A DNA stretch of 64,000 bases from Roseicyclus mahoneyensis (GCF_003148775.1 NZ_QGGW01000006.1:124001-188000); one strand, 5' to 3'. Shown: positions 35,889-45,032, counted from the first letter of the stretch. Notes: generated by a model from the letters alone, not told the origin. Translations and numbers: made by a program.

Positions 35889-36685
35889 GGCAAATCCCTG
35901 AGCCGCGCCTTGAGCGACAGCAGATCCGCCCATGCCTTTGCCTTTTCGGGCGGTTTGCGCAGCAGATAGGCGGGGTGGAACATCGGGATCGCAGGGCGGC
36001 CCATCACCTCGGTCCATTGTCCACGCAGCCGGGTTATGCCCATGCGTCCCGTCAGGCCCTGACAGGCGTGGTTTCCCATCAGCACGAGGATATCCGGATC
36101 GGCCAATTCGATGTGACGACGCACGAAGGGGCCCAGCATCGACAGCTCTTCCGGTGAAGGGTCGCGGTTCTGCGGCGGACGCCAGGGCAGCATGTTGGTG
36201 ATGTAGACGGCATTCGCCGGATCGTCCGACGCACGGTCAAGCCCGATCGCCGACAGCATCCGGTCAAGCAACTGCCCTGCCCGTCCGACGAAGGGGCGGC
36301 CCTGCTGATCCTCCTCGCGCCCCGGCGCCTCGCCCACGATCATCACGCGGGCGGCCGGGTTGCCGTCTGCAAAGACCAGTTGCGTCGCCGTCTGGCTGAG
36401 CGGGCAGTGGCCGAACCCCTCCATCGCGGACCTGAGCGACGGAAGGTCCGTGGCGCTGGCGGCGGAATGGCGGGCAAGCTCGGTCGCATCGACGGCAGGG
36501 GCTGCAACAGCAGGCGCGGCGGCAGCCGGCGTCGCTGGGCGCGCGACAGGAGCTGGCACGGGGGCGGCCTGCGCCTCCTCCAGCGCGAAGCGGTCGACGG
36601 GCGAATCGAGGATGGCCTCATCGGCCCCCAGCTCGATCTGCCAGTCCAGCATCGCCAAAGCGTCGTGATAGCCCAGATCATCCAT
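35885..36685 (-). CDS. Uracil-DNA glycosylase (family 4-like, iron-sulfur cysteines missing)
   Basis: 266 residues. Motif A is GEAPGREEDQQGRPFVGRAGQLLDRML; motif B is HPAYLLRKP. A 60-residue Ala/Pro-rich linker precedes the domain. Classical family 4 enzymes bind a 4Fe-4S cluster with four cysteines; here the N-terminal CxxC reads FGHC, the TNxxKCRPP cysteine reads TNMLPWRPP, and the last cysteine is also absent. The start at MDDLGYHDALAMLDWQ is chosen over an upstream ATG with no homology. Confidence 0.9.
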   Translation of the reverse strand: MDDLGYHDALAMLDWQIELGADEAILDSPVDRFALEEAQAAPVPAPVARPATPAAAAPAVAAPAVDATELARHSAASATDLPSLRSAMEGFGHCPLSQTATQLVFADGNPAARVMIVGEAPGREEDQQGRPFVGRAGQLLDRMLSAIGLDRASDDPANAVYITNMLPWRPPQNRDPSPEELSMLGPFVRRHIELADPDILVLMGNHACQGLTGRMGITRLRGQWTEVMGRPAIPMFHPAYLLRKPPEKAKAWADLLSLKARLRDLP

Positions 36686-36740
36686 GACGCGCAGGCTATG
36701 CCCGCTGGACGCCAAGGGGAAGGGGTGACAGGGTGCCGCC

Positions 36741-37193
36741 ATGCCCACCGAACTGACCGTTTCCGCGCATTATTCCCGCTCGGCCGACGCCGTCTTTGCC
36801 GACGCAATCTGCTTTGCAGCAATGGCCGAGGCGACGCGCGGCGTGGCCGTCTACAAGGACATGCCGCAAGGGTCGATGGAGGAGGGGCGGACCTACACCC
36901 TCAACGTCACGGTCTGGGGCATCATGCGCAACCCGAATTATCAGGTGCATGTCGAACGCGTCGACCCGGTGGCGCGCACCGCCCAAAGCCGGGAGTTCGG
37001 CTGGATGATCCGGCAATGGGACCATACCCTGACCGTCACCCCGGACGGTGAGGGGTGCGTCTGGACCGACCGTATCGTGATCGATTGCAGTTGGGCCACC
37101 GGCTACATGAGCTGGGTCGCCAAGGTTCTATACCGCACCCGCCACCGGAACAGGCAAGGGCAAGACATCAACGCGCATCTGCGCAGGGTCTGA
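36741..37193 (+). CDS. SRPBCC-fold protein
   Basis: 150 residues, START/SRPBCC-like: ELTVSAHYSRSADAVFADAICFAAMAEATRG at the start and a C-terminal long helix (MSWVAKVLYRTRHRNRQG). Probably binds a small hydrophobic ligand; function unknown. Divergent from udg with a 55-bp spacer, and 63 bp before pyrB. Confidence 0.8.
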   Translation: MPTELTVSAHYSRSADAVFADAICFAAMAEATRGVAVYKDMPQGSMEEGRTYTLNVTVWGIMRNPNYQVHVERVDPVARTAQSREFGWMIRQWDHTLTVTPDGEGCVWTDRIVIDCSWATGYMSWVAKVLYRTRHRNRQGQDINAHLRRV

Positions 37194-37256
37194 TGCCTTG
37201 CCGCCCCGCCCTGCGCGCACCTATAAGCGGGGAACGCGCAAGCCCGGGGCGGACCG

Positions 37257-38207
37257 ATGAAATTCAGCCAGACGCATCTGTTGGGGATCGAGGATCTGCA
37301 CCCGCTTGAAATCACGATGCTGCTCGACCGTGCCAATGTGCATGCCGAGGCCGAGCGCGGCAGCCGGCAGCACGGGCAGCCGCTCAAGGGCCTGACGCAG
37401 ATCAACATGTTCTTCGAGGCCTCCACCCGCACGCAAGCCAGCTTCGAGATCGCGGGCAAGCGGCTGGGCGCGGATGTGATGAACATGGCGATGGCGGCAA
37501 GCTCGCTCAAAAAGGGCGAGACACTGATCGACACCGCGCTGACGCTGAACGCGATGCACCCCGATCTGCTGGTTGTCCGCCACCCGCATTCCGGCGCGGT
37601 GAAACTGCTGGCCGACAAGGTGAATTGCGCCGTGTTGAACGCGGGCGACGGGCGGCATGAACACCCTACGCAGGCGCTGCTCGATGCGCTGACGATCAAA
37701 CGCGCCAAGGGGCGCATCCACCGCCTTGTCATCGCGATCTGCGGCGACATCGCGCACAGCCGCGTCGCGCGGTCCAACATCCACCTTCTGGGCAAGATGG
37801 AAAACCGCATCCGCCTGATCGGCCCGCCCACGCTGATCCCCGCAGGCGCCGCCGAATGGGGCGTGGAGGTCTATGGGGACATGGCCGAGGGGCTGAAGGG
37901 CGCGGACGTGGTGATGATGCTGCGGCTTCAGAAGGAACGGATGGACGGTGCCTTCATCCCGTCGGAGCGCGAATATTTCCACCGCTTCGGGCTGAACGCC
38001 GAGAAACTGGCCCACGCCAAGTCTGACGCCATCGTGATGCACCCCGGCCCGATGAACCGAGGGGTGGAGATCGACGGGACCATCGCGGACGACATCAACC
38101 GCTCCGTCATTCAGGAACAGGTCGAGATGGGCGTCGCGGTGCGGATGGCGGCGATGGAGCTTTTGGCCGAGAACCTGCGGGAGCGGCGGGAGAAGGGGGC
38201 CCCATGA
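37257..38207 (+). CDS. pyrB: Aspartate carbamoyltransferase catalytic subunit
   Basis: 316-residue enzyme for the second step of UMP synthesis. Carbamoyl-phosphate loop STRTQASFE (56-64), aspartate-side HPTQALLD (136-143) and [11 protein letters not shown] near the C-terminus. Length is normal. No pyrI regulatory chain gene is adjacent. It overlaps the next gene by 4 bp (ATGA) and starts a chain of overlapping genes ending in plsY. Confidence 0.97.
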   Translation: MKFSQTHLLGIEDLHPLEITMLLDRANVHAEAERGSRQHGQPLKGLTQINMFFEASTRTQASFEIAGKRLGADVMNMAMAASSLKKGETLIDTALTLNAMHPDLLVVRHPHSGAVKLLADKVNCAVLNAGDGRHEHPTQALLDALTIKRAKGRIHRLVIAICGDIAHSRVARSNIHLLGKMENRIRLIGPPTLIPAGAAEWGVEVYGDMAEGLKGADVVMMLRLQKERMDGAFIPSEREYFHRFGLNAEKLAHAKSDAIVMHPGPMNRGVEIDGTIADDINRSVIQEQVEMGVAVRMAAMELLAENLRERREKGAP

Positions 38208-38743
38208 GCGACGGCTGGTCCAGCTACTTGGCATCGGGCGAGCGCGTGATCTGGGAGGGGCGGCCCTCGACGCGGTTGTTGGTGCTGCGCAAAATCGATG
38301 CGTTCCTGATTCCCTTCGCAGTGGTCTGGACAGCCTTCGTCGCGTTGATGTTTTTCGGCCGCGTTGCTTCCTCCGGCGGTTTTTCCGCGATCCCGTTCCT
38401 GTTGCTGCTCGCAGGTCTCTACATTCTCATCGAGCGCTTCGTGTACGACCGCCATGTCCGCAGTCGGACGGCCTATGCGCTGACGAACAAGCGCGCCCTG
38501 ATCGCAAGGTCGGCCTTCGACGCATATTTTCGGCAACAACCGCTGACCGACACCCTGACGATGTCGTTTCAAGACGGACGAAACGGACGGGTCACCTTCG
38601 GACCGACGGTCCCGCCCTTGGCGCTATTGTTGAGCTTCACGCTCTGGAGCGGTGAGGACCGGTCCTTCACCTTCCGGGCGCTTGATGATGCCAAGACGGT
38701 CTATGACCTCGCCCAACGTATCATCCGGGGCGACATCGCGTGA
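38204..38743 (+). CDS. Membrane protein with bacterial PH-like domain (first of three similar proteins)
   Basis: 179 residues. Opens with [22 protein letters not shown], a pattern of bacterial PH-like membrane proteins (GExxxWxGxP), then two hydrophobic helices (about 31-50 and 62-82) and a beta-rich cytoplasmic part starting [14 protein letters not shown]. The same pattern recurs in the gene at 39692, and partly in the one at 39243. Function unknown. Translationally coupled to pyrB and to the next gene. Confidence 0.82.
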   Translation: MSDGWSSYLASGERVIWEGRPSTRLLVLRKIDAFLIPFAVVWTAFVALMFFGRVASSGGFSAIPFLLLLAGLYILIERFVYDRHVRSRTAYALTNKRALIARSAFDAYFRQQPLTDTLTMSFQDGRNGRVTFGPTVPPLALLLSFTLWSGEDRSFTFRALDDAKTVYDLAQRIIRGDIA

Positions 38744-39243
38744 CCGACACCCTCCACATCTTCGCCGTCACAGTTGCGCCCGACCTGCGCCACACGCACC
38801 TGACGCGGGCCGAGGGGTTGGCGCCCGACCTGCCGCCCCTGACCGATTGGCTTGGGGCCGAGGTGGACACCGGAGAGATCGAGCTGTTCCCCGTCCGCGA
38901 TCTGGGCGACATGGCGCTGTCCGATTACATCACCATGGCCTTCGCGCCCGAAGCAATCCCTCCGCAGGCCCAGCGCAAGATCAACGCGCTCAAGGGCCAT
39001 GTCCTCTTGGTGCCCGAACGCGCCCTGTCCGAGGAACCCGCGCCGGGCAAGCAGGCCACGTTGATCGCCTCTGTGCCGCTTGCGAGCGCGGATCATGTGG
39101 CAGAGTTGCCCAAGGCCGATGTCCTGACCATGCCCCATCCGGCCCCCACACTACGCCCTGCGCCCAAGCGGCGCGGTTCGCTGATCTGGGTGCTTGGGGC
39201 GCTGGCGGTTCTGGCCCTGATCGTGCTGATACTGGTGACGTGA
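38740..39243 (+). CDS. Tail-anchored hypothetical protein in the pyrB-pyrC operon
   Basis: 167 residues. A soluble N-terminal domain (residues 1-140) with no family I recognise, a basic spacer, then one C-terminal hydrophobic helix (about 146-167: GSLIWVLGALAVLALIV), so it is probably anchored by its tail. It overlaps the preceding gene by 4 bp and the following one by one base. Confidence 0.8.
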   Translation: MTDTLHIFAVTVAPDLRHTHLTRAEGLAPDLPPLTDWLGAEVDTGEIELFPVRDLGDMALSDYITMAFAPEAIPPQAQRKINALKGHVLLVPERALSEEPAPGKQATLIASVPLASADHVAELPKADVLTMPHPAPTLRPAPKRRGSLIWVLGALAVLALIVLILVT

Positions 39244-39695
39244 TGGATGACCACTTGCCCACGCGCAGCATCTTCACCCCGCAAACTCCGCTGGAGACGG
39301 ACGAACGGGTCGTGACGAGTTTCACCCCCGACCGCGCGACCTATTGGCGCGAGAATGCGTGGCTCGCCGTCATCGCCATGGCGGCGGGTATGGGCATCCT
39401 CTGGGCGCTCGGCAACGAGCATGTCTGGACGGGCGCGGTCGGCGGCCTCTTCGCCATCGGCGTCCGGTCGCTCTACCTGTCGTCGGATGAGACCAAGATG
39501 CGCTGGGACCTGACCGACCGCCGCCTGCTGGGCCCCGGCCCGCGCGCCGTCGCGCTGGAGAACATCGCGCAGGTCAACACGATCTTTTCCGCCGTGCAGG
39601 TCGTGACTGTAGCGGGCGACAAGCACTTGCTGAAATATCAGGCCGATGCACAGGCCGTGAAGGCGCGGATCGATGCCGCACGGGGGCGGCCATGA
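39243..39695 (+). CDS. Membrane protein with PH-like domain (second of three)
   Basis: 150 residues. ETDERVVTSFTPDRATYWRENAWL, two hydrophobic helices (about 40-57 and 64-78), then KMRWDLTDRRLLGPGPRAVALENIAQV, matching the LTxRR strand in its neighbours. It starts in TGATG after the preceding stop and overlaps the next gene by 4 bp. Function unknown. Confidence 0.82.
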   Translation: MDDHLPTRSIFTPQTPLETDERVVTSFTPDRATYWRENAWLAVIAMAAGMGILWALGNEHVWTGAVGGLFAIGVRSLYLSSDETKMRWDLTDRRLLGPGPRAVALENIAQVNTIFSAVQVVTVAGDKHLLKYQADAQAVKARIDAARGRP

Positions 39696-40318
39696 CGCAA
39701 GGATCGGGCTGGGACGGCATCCTCGAGCCGGGCGAGACGATCTTGTGGCAGGGCCAGCCGGTGCCCGACATCGTGTGGCGCGACATGATCAGCGGCCGCT
39801 TGCCCATCGGGATCATCTTCACCGCCTTTTCGACGGTCTGGATCTCGGTCGCCGTCTGGATCGTCGCCTCGATCGACGCTCCGATCCTGTTCCGCCTGTT
39901 CTTCCCTCTCGGCGGGCTGCCCTTTCTGGCCATCGGCCTCTACATGCTGGTGGGCCATCTGTTTTGGGACGCGCGGCGGCGGCGGGGGACATGGTACACG
40001 CTGACCGATCGCCATGCCTTCGTCGCCACCGACATCTTCGGGCGACGAAAGCTCGACAGGTACCCGATCGCCGACATGGCCGCGTTGGAACTGGTCGACG
40101 GCAGCCCCGGCGACGTGAACTTCGGCAGCGTGACCCACCACATGCCGCGCCGCGCCCCCGGCCCGCACAAATCTCGCAACCGGCTGGGGGGCAGCACGAC
40201 CGTCAAGACCGGCTTTCGCCATATCACCGAGGCGCGCAAGGTCTGGCGGATGATCCGGGATCGGCAGGCGGCCACGACTGCCGCCACGTGCGACATGCAA
40301 GAGGACGGGACCCCATGA
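39692..40318 (+). CDS. Membrane protein with PH-like domain (third of three)
   Basis: 208 residues. LEPGETILWQGQPVPDIVW repeats the opening of the gene at 38204; two hydrophobic helices (about 39-62 and 70-90) follow, then TWYTLTDRHAFVATDIFGRRKLDRYPI. The C-terminus is longer and basic. Overlaps the pyrC-like gene by 4 bp. Likely a paralogue of the first gene in this set; role unknown. Confidence 0.82.
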   Translation: MTQGSGWDGILEPGETILWQGQPVPDIVWRDMISGRLPIGIIFTAFSTVWISVAVWIVASIDAPILFRLFFPLGGLPFLAIGLYMLVGHLFWDARRRRGTWYTLTDRHAFVATDIFGRRKLDRYPIADMAALELVDGSPGDVNFGSVTHHMPRRAPGPHKSRNRLGGSTTVKTGFRHITEARKVWRMIRDRQAATTAATCDMQEDGTP

Positions 40319-41598
40319 CCAACGCGCTGCTCCGCAACGCCCGCCTGATCGACCCCGAGGCGGGGACCGAGACGCTGGGCTGGCTCCGCATCGAGGGCGG
40401 GCGCATCGCCGAGACTGGCGCGGGCCCGCGCGCGGGCGGCATCGACTGCGGCGGGGCCTGTCTTGCGCCGGGCATCGTAGACATCGGCGTCAAGATCGGC
40501 GAACCGGGCGAGCGGCACAAGGAAAGCTTCCGCACGGCGGGCCGCTCGGCGGCGGCGGGGGGTGTGACTACCATGGTCACGCGGCCCGACACCGCCACGC
40601 CCATCGACACACCCGAGGTGCTGGAATTCGTCACCCGCCGCGCGCAACAGGATGCAGGCGTCAAGGTCCGGCCAATGGCCGCCCTGACCCGCGCCCGTCA
40701 CGGCCGCGAGATGACCGAGATCGGCTTCCTGCTCGATGCGGGCGCCGTGGCCTTTTCCGATGGCGATGCCGTCTGCACCGATCCGAAGGTGCTGTCGCGC
40801 TGCATGACCTATGCCCGCTCGCTCGGCGCGCTGATCGTGGGCCACCCGCAAGACCCGGGGCTGAGCGCAGGCGCCGCCGTCACGAGCGGCAAGTTCGCCT
40901 CGCTCCGCGGCTTGCCCGCCGTCTCGCCCATGGCCGAGCGCATGGGGCTGGAGCGGGATCTGGCCTTGGTCGAGATGACGGGCGTGCGCTACCACGCCGA
41001 CCAGATCACCACTGCCGCCGCGCTTCCGGCCCTCGCCCGCGCCAAGGCCGCTGGCCTCGACGTGACCGCCGGCATCTCGATCCATCACCTGACGCTGAAC
41101 GCGCTCGACGTCGGCGACTACCGCACCTTCTTCAAGGTCAAGCCACCCTTGCGCGACGAGGACGACCGGCAGGCCATGGTCGAGGCCGTCCGCGACGGGA
41201 AGATCGACATCATCTGCTCCATGCACACGCCGCAAGACGAGGAAAGCAAGCGCCTGCCCTACGAGGCCGCGGCTTCGGGCGCGGTAGGGCTGGAAACCCT
41301 GCTGCCCGCCGCCCTGCGCCTTGTCCATGCCGAGGCGCTGGACCTGCCCGCGCTGTTCCGCGCGCTGGCGCTGAACCCGGCCCGACGGCTGGGGCTGGAG
41401 GGCGGGCGTCTCTCGCCCGGCGCGCCCGCCGATCTGGTGCTCTTCGACCCGGATGTGCCCTATATCCTCGACCGCTTCGGGCTATATTCGAAATCCAAGA
41501 ACACGCCCTTCGACGGTCAGCGGATGCAAGGCCGCGTGCTGCGGACATGGGTGGATGGCGCCGTGGTTTATGACCGCGCGCGGGAGACGGCGATATGA
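40315..41598 (+). CDS. Dihydroorotase homologue, probably non-catalytic (PyrC/PyrX-like)
   Basis: 427 residues, amidohydrolase TIM-barrel of the dihydroorotase family, starting MTNALLRNARLIDPEAGTE. The metal HxH after strand 1 (normally DxHVHxR) reads DIGVKIGEPG, and the catalytic Asp motif (normally SDHAPH) reads CSMHTPQ. The HH in ISIHHLTL is kept. Loss of HxH and Asp fits the inactive DHOase partner of aspartate carbamoyltransferase known from Pseudomonas (PyrX/PyrC'). It overlaps plsY by 4 bp. Confidence 0.88.
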   Translation: MTNALLRNARLIDPEAGTETLGWLRIEGGRIAETGAGPRAGGIDCGGACLAPGIVDIGVKIGEPGERHKESFRTAGRSAAAGGVTTMVTRPDTATPIDTPEVLEFVTRRAQQDAGVKVRPMAALTRARHGREMTEIGFLLDAGAVAFSDGDAVCTDPKVLSRCMTYARSLGALIVGHPQDPGLSAGAAVTSGKFASLRGLPAVSPMAERMGLERDLALVEMTGVRYHADQITTAAALPALARAKAAGLDVTAGISIHHLTLNALDVGDYRTFFKVKPPLRDEDDRQAMVEAVRDGKIDIICSMHTPQDEESKRLPYEAAASGAVGLETLLPAALRLVHAEALDLPALFRALALNPARRLGLEGGRLSPGAPADLVLFDPDVPYILDRFGLYSKSKNTPFDGQRMQGRVLRTWVDGAVVYDRARETAI

Positions 41599-42212
41599 TC
41601 CCTGCAATCGAGACGGTGCCCGCGCTTCTGGCGCTGACGGCGGTGCTGGCCTACCTGCTGGGATCGGTGCCCTTCGGCATCGTGGTGACACGCGCGATGG
41701 GGCTGGGCGATCTGCGCCAGATCGGGTCGGGCAATATCGGCGCGACGAATGTCTTGCGCACCGGCAACAAGCTGGCTGCAGCGCTGACGCTGATCCTCGA
41801 TGCGGGCAAGGCGGGCCTTGCGGTGCTGGTCGCGCGCGCGACGCTGGCCGAGGATGCGGGGCAATTGGCGGGCTTCGCCGCCTTCCTCGGGCATTGCTAC
41901 CCGGTGTTCCTGCGATTCAAGGGCGGCAAAGGGGTGGCGACGTTCTTTGGCACGATCCTCGCGCTATCGTGGCCCGTGGGGCTTGCCGCTTGCGCGATCT
42001 GGGTGGTGGTCGCTGCGCTGGCGCGCATCTCGTCGCTGGCGGGGCTGGTCGCCGCCGCGCTGGCCCCTGTCGCGGCGCTGGCTCTTGGGCGGGGCGATGC
42101 GGTGGCGCTTCTGGTGCTGCTGGGCGTCCTGATTTTCCTGCGCCATGCAGGCAATATCCGCCGGCTGATCGCCGGGACGGAGCCGCGGATCGGGAAAAAG
42201 CCCAAGCCCTGA
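41595..42212 (+). CDS. plsY: Glycerol-3-phosphate acyltransferase PlsY
   Basis: 205-residue polytopic membrane enzyme that moves an acyl group from acyl-phosphate to glycerol-3-phosphate, the first step of phospholipid synthesis. Motifs LGSVPFGIVVTR, GSGNIGATNVLRTGNK and FLGHCYPVFLRFKGGKGVAT are all PlsY hallmarks. Last gene of the pyrB chain, coupled by a 4-bp overlap. Confidence 0.95.
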   Translation: MIPAIETVPALLALTAVLAYLLGSVPFGIVVTRAMGLGDLRQIGSGNIGATNVLRTGNKLAAALTLILDAGKAGLAVLVARATLAEDAGQLAGFAAFLGHCYPVFLRFKGGKGVATFFGTILALSWPVGLAACAIWVVVAALARISSLAGLVAAALAPVAALALGRGDAVALLVLLGVLIFLRHAGNIRRLIAGTEPRIGKKPKP

Positions 42213-42360
42213 GCAAGACGCGGCAGAGCGCGGCGGTTTTCCTTACCGACGCATGTTTTCCGTTGCGTCACCCCGAACCGGACGTGCACCCTTTGGCCAC
42301 ACCGGCGAAAGGACATGTCGCCAGCATCAACCCGGACTACACCAAAAAGAGGATTATTCT

Positions 42361-42735
42361 ATGGATTTCATGACGTCCGTCCGCACCTGTCTCGGAAAAT
42401 ATGCCACCTTCTCGGGTCGCGCGCAGCGCTCGGAATACTGGTGGTTCGTGCTGTTCAACTTTATCGGCTCGATCATCCTCAACATTATCGACACCGCCAT
42501 CATCGGAGTGCCGGCCTTGTCGATCATCTGGGCGCTCGGCCTGCTTCTTCCGGCCCTTTCGGTGTCGGTGCGCCGCATGCATGACCTCGACAAATCGGGG
42601 TGGTGGATCCTTGTTGCGTTCATCCCCCTGCTCGGCTTCATCTTGATCATCTACTGGTTCGTGCAGCGTGGCACCGAAGGTCCGAACCGCTTCGGCTCCG
42701 ACCCTCTGGCCTCGGGGCGCTACGCCGCCGCCTGA
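42361..42735 (+). CDS. DUF805 membrane protein
   Basis: 124 residues. Typical DUF805 order: TCLGKYATFSGRAQRSEYWWFVLFN, helices, SVRRMHDLDKSGWWILVAF, and a final tail with GPNRFGSDP. Inner membrane, function unknown. The ATG at 42361 follows an AAAAGAGG site. A strong terminator lies 16 bp after the stop, and a longer DUF805 protein follows. Confidence 0.92.
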   Translation: MDFMTSVRTCLGKYATFSGRAQRSEYWWFVLFNFIGSIILNIIDTAIIGVPALSIIWALGLLLPALSVSVRRMHDLDKSGWWILVAFIPLLGFILIIYWFVQRGTEGPNRFGSDPLASGRYAAA

Positions 42736-42751
42736 GTGCACGATCTACCGC

Positions 42752-42790
42752 AAAGCCCCGCCGGACCAAGGTTCGCGCGGGGCTTTTTTG
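42752..42790 (+). terminator. Rho-independent terminator after the first DUF805 gene
   Basis: AAAGCCCCG (42752-42760) pairs with CGGGGCTTT (42778-42786), followed by TTTTG. Textbook stem plus U-run. Confidence 0.9.
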
Positions 42791-42895
42791 TCGTCTATGG
42801 GCAGCCGATCCCAGTATTTTCAAACCTTGGCCCCGCTTCTGCCGCTTTGCCCCGCGATCACACCGCGCAAGCAGGCGCACGCAAGGTAAGGTCGC

Positions 42896-43567
42896 ATGGG
42901 TCCCATTTCGGCAGTGATCAGTTGCTACATCAACATCCTGAATTTCTCGGGCCGCGCGCGGCGCGCGGAATACTGGTGGTTTTTCCTGTTCCTCGTGCTG
43001 GCCGGTATGGCGGTGCAATTCGGGTTCATTGCCGTGTTGTGGCGCGATCCAGAATTCATCGAGGCCCTGCAGGACCCTGTACGCCTGAACGCCTGGTTGA
43101 AAGAAAGCGACCAGATGCTCACCTACACCGCCTATGCGGCCGTCGCTTACATCGTGTTCGCATGGTTGCCGCAATTGGCGGTGACCGTCCGCCGCCTGCA
43201 CGACACCAACCGCAGCGGTTGGTTTTTCTTCATGCCGCTGGGCGTGGCTGTTCTGGCCGGGATTGCTGGCGGGATCGTGGCGGCAGCCATGGGCAATGCA
43301 GCGGGTCTCTCGCTGATGCTCTTGATCTTGTGCTTGCCGGTGATCGCAAGCCTCTGGTTTCTCGTGGTGCTATGCCTGCCCGGCACACAAGGCACGAACC
43401 GCTTTGGTCCCGATCCAATCAAAGGCCGCAAGCGCCGCACGCCCGATCACCCGGCCTTTGCGCAAGCCATTGAGCCCGAGGAGCGCGCCGCCCGCGAGGC
43501 CGCGCGCCGGGCCGAGATCGCAGAATATTACCGCAAGAATGTCGCGCCTAAAGCGCGCCGGGTTTGA
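42896..43567 (+). CDS. DUF805 membrane protein, long form with basic tail
   Basis: 223 residues. Same signatures as the preceding DUF805 protein (NFSGRARRAEYWWFFLFL, TVRRLHDTNRSGWFFFMP, GTQGTNRFGPDP) but with an extra helix region and a charged C-terminal tail rich in R, E and A (about residues 180-223) that could be a coiled coil or helical arm. AAGGTAAGG ribosome site before the ATG. Function unknown. Confidence 0.9.
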   Translation: MGPISAVISCYINILNFSGRARRAEYWWFFLFLVLAGMAVQFGFIAVLWRDPEFIEALQDPVRLNAWLKESDQMLTYTAYAAVAYIVFAWLPQLAVTVRRLHDTNRSGWFFFMPLGVAVLAGIAGGIVAAAMGNAAGLSLMLLILCLPVIASLWFLVVLCLPGTQGTNRFGPDPIKGRKRRTPDHPAFAQAIEPEERAAREAARRAEIAEYYRKNVAPKARRV

Positions 43568-43606
43568 CGGAGCAATTTGAGCCCAAGGCCCGCCGGGCCT
43601 GAAGGC

Positions 43607-44977
43607 TCAGTATTTGTAGGCGTCATAGATGCGGCTCAGATCACCGGCCCATTCGCCGCGATAGGCCTCGAGCAATTCGTCGGCGGGAACCCGGCCCGTT
43701 TCCACGCTGTCTTTCAGCGCGTTGAGGAAATGCGTCTCGTCGGGGATCAGGCCATCGGCACCGGGGCGCGCGCGGGCCTTCAGCCCCGCCTCGGCGATGG
43801 ACACCACCTCACGCGCCAGCGCATGCATGTCGACGCCGCCGACCCGCGCCTGCAACCCGTCGATCGAGGCTGCCACGCGCAACGCATCGCGCGTTTCCGC
43901 ATCCCAGCCCTTGACCAGATCCCAGGCCGCATCCAGCGCGGTCTGATCATACATCAGCCCCACCCAAAACGCCGGCAAAGCGCACAGGCGCCGCCAAGGG
44001 CCGCCATCGGCACCGCGCATCTCGATGTATTTTTTCACCCGCGCCTCAGGGAACACGGTTGTCATGTGATCGGCCCAGTCGCTCAGCGTGGGGATTTCAC
44101 CGGGCAGGGCAGGCAGTTGCCCTTTCAGGAAATCGCGGAAGGACTGGCCAAGCGCGTTGATGTATTTGCCGTCGCGGTAGACGAAATACATCGGCACATC
44201 GAGGACGTAGTCGACCCAAGCCTCGAACCCGAATCCGCTTTCGAAGACGAAGGGCAGCATGCCGGTGCGCGCGGGATCAAGGTCGCGCCAGACGCGGGCC
44301 CGCCAGGACTTGTGCCCGTTGGGCTTGCCGTCGAGAAAGGGCGAATTGGCGAAAAGTGCGGTCGCCACCGGTTGCAGGGCCAGCGCCACGCGCATCTTCT
44401 GCACCATGTCCGCCTCGGACCCGAAATCAAGGTTCACCTGCACCGTGCAGGTGCGCCGCATCATCGTGGTGCCCATGGTGCCGACGGTCTGCATGTAGCC
44501 GTCCATCAGCTTGTAGCGCCCCTTGGGCATGAGCGGCATGTCCTCGTGCCGCCAGATCGGCGCGGCGCCCAGACCGATGAACTCCACTCCGATGCGGTCT
44601 GCGACCTCGCGCACCTCGCGCAGGTGCTCGTTCACCTCGTCGCAGGTCTGGTGGATGGTCTCCAGCGGCGCGCCGGACAGTTCGAGCTGTCCGCCGGGTT
44701 CCAGACTGACATTCGCGCCATCCTTGGTCAGGCCGATGATGGTGCCGCCTTCCAGCACCGGCTCCCACGCGAAGCGCTCCTGCAACCCTTCCAGCACCGC
44801 CTTGATCGAGCGGTCGCCGTCATAGGGCAGCGGGTTCAGCGTGTCGCGGCAATAGCCGAACTTCTCATGTTCGGTGCCGATCCGCCAGTCTTCCTTGGGC
44901 TTGCAGCCCGAGGCGAGGTATTCGGCCAGCTGATCTTGATGCTCGATCGGGCCGCCGCCGGACTGGGGGATGGACAT
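43607..44977 (-). CDS. gshA: Glutamate-cysteine ligase (alphaproteobacterial/plant type)
   Basis: 456-residue enzyme making gamma-glutamylcysteine, the first step of glutathione synthesis. GTEHEKFGY near residue 37, LEGGTIIGL, SLEPGGQLELSGAPL and MRRTCTVQVNLD are characteristic of the plant-like GCS2 group found in alphaproteobacteria. Length fits. It follows a small membrane-protein gene and rsmE on the minus strand. Confidence 0.95.
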   Translation of the reverse strand: MSIPQSGGGPIEHQDQLAEYLASGCKPKEDWRIGTEHEKFGYCRDTLNPLPYDGDRSIKAVLEGLQERFAWEPVLEGGTIIGLTKDGANVSLEPGGQLELSGAPLETIHQTCDEVNEHLREVREVADRIGVEFIGLGAAPIWRHEDMPLMPKGRYKLMDGYMQTVGTMGTTMMRRTCTVQVNLDFGSEADMVQKMRVALALQPVATALFANSPFLDGKPNGHKSWRARVWRDLDPARTGMLPFVFESGFGFEAWVDYVLDVPMYFVYRDGKYINALGQSFRDFLKGQLPALPGEIPTLSDWADHMTTVFPEARVKKYIEMRGADGGPWRRLCALPAFWVGLMYDQTALDAAWDLVKGWDAETRDALRVAASIDGLQARVGGVDMHALAREVVSIAEAGLKARARPGADGLIPDETHFLNALKDSVETGRVPADELLEAYRGEWAGDLSRIYDAYKY

Positions 44978-45032
44978 GGGTGGTTCTTTCGCGTTCGGGG
45001 ATGTGTCGCGGCCGAGACGTGGCCCGAGGGCT

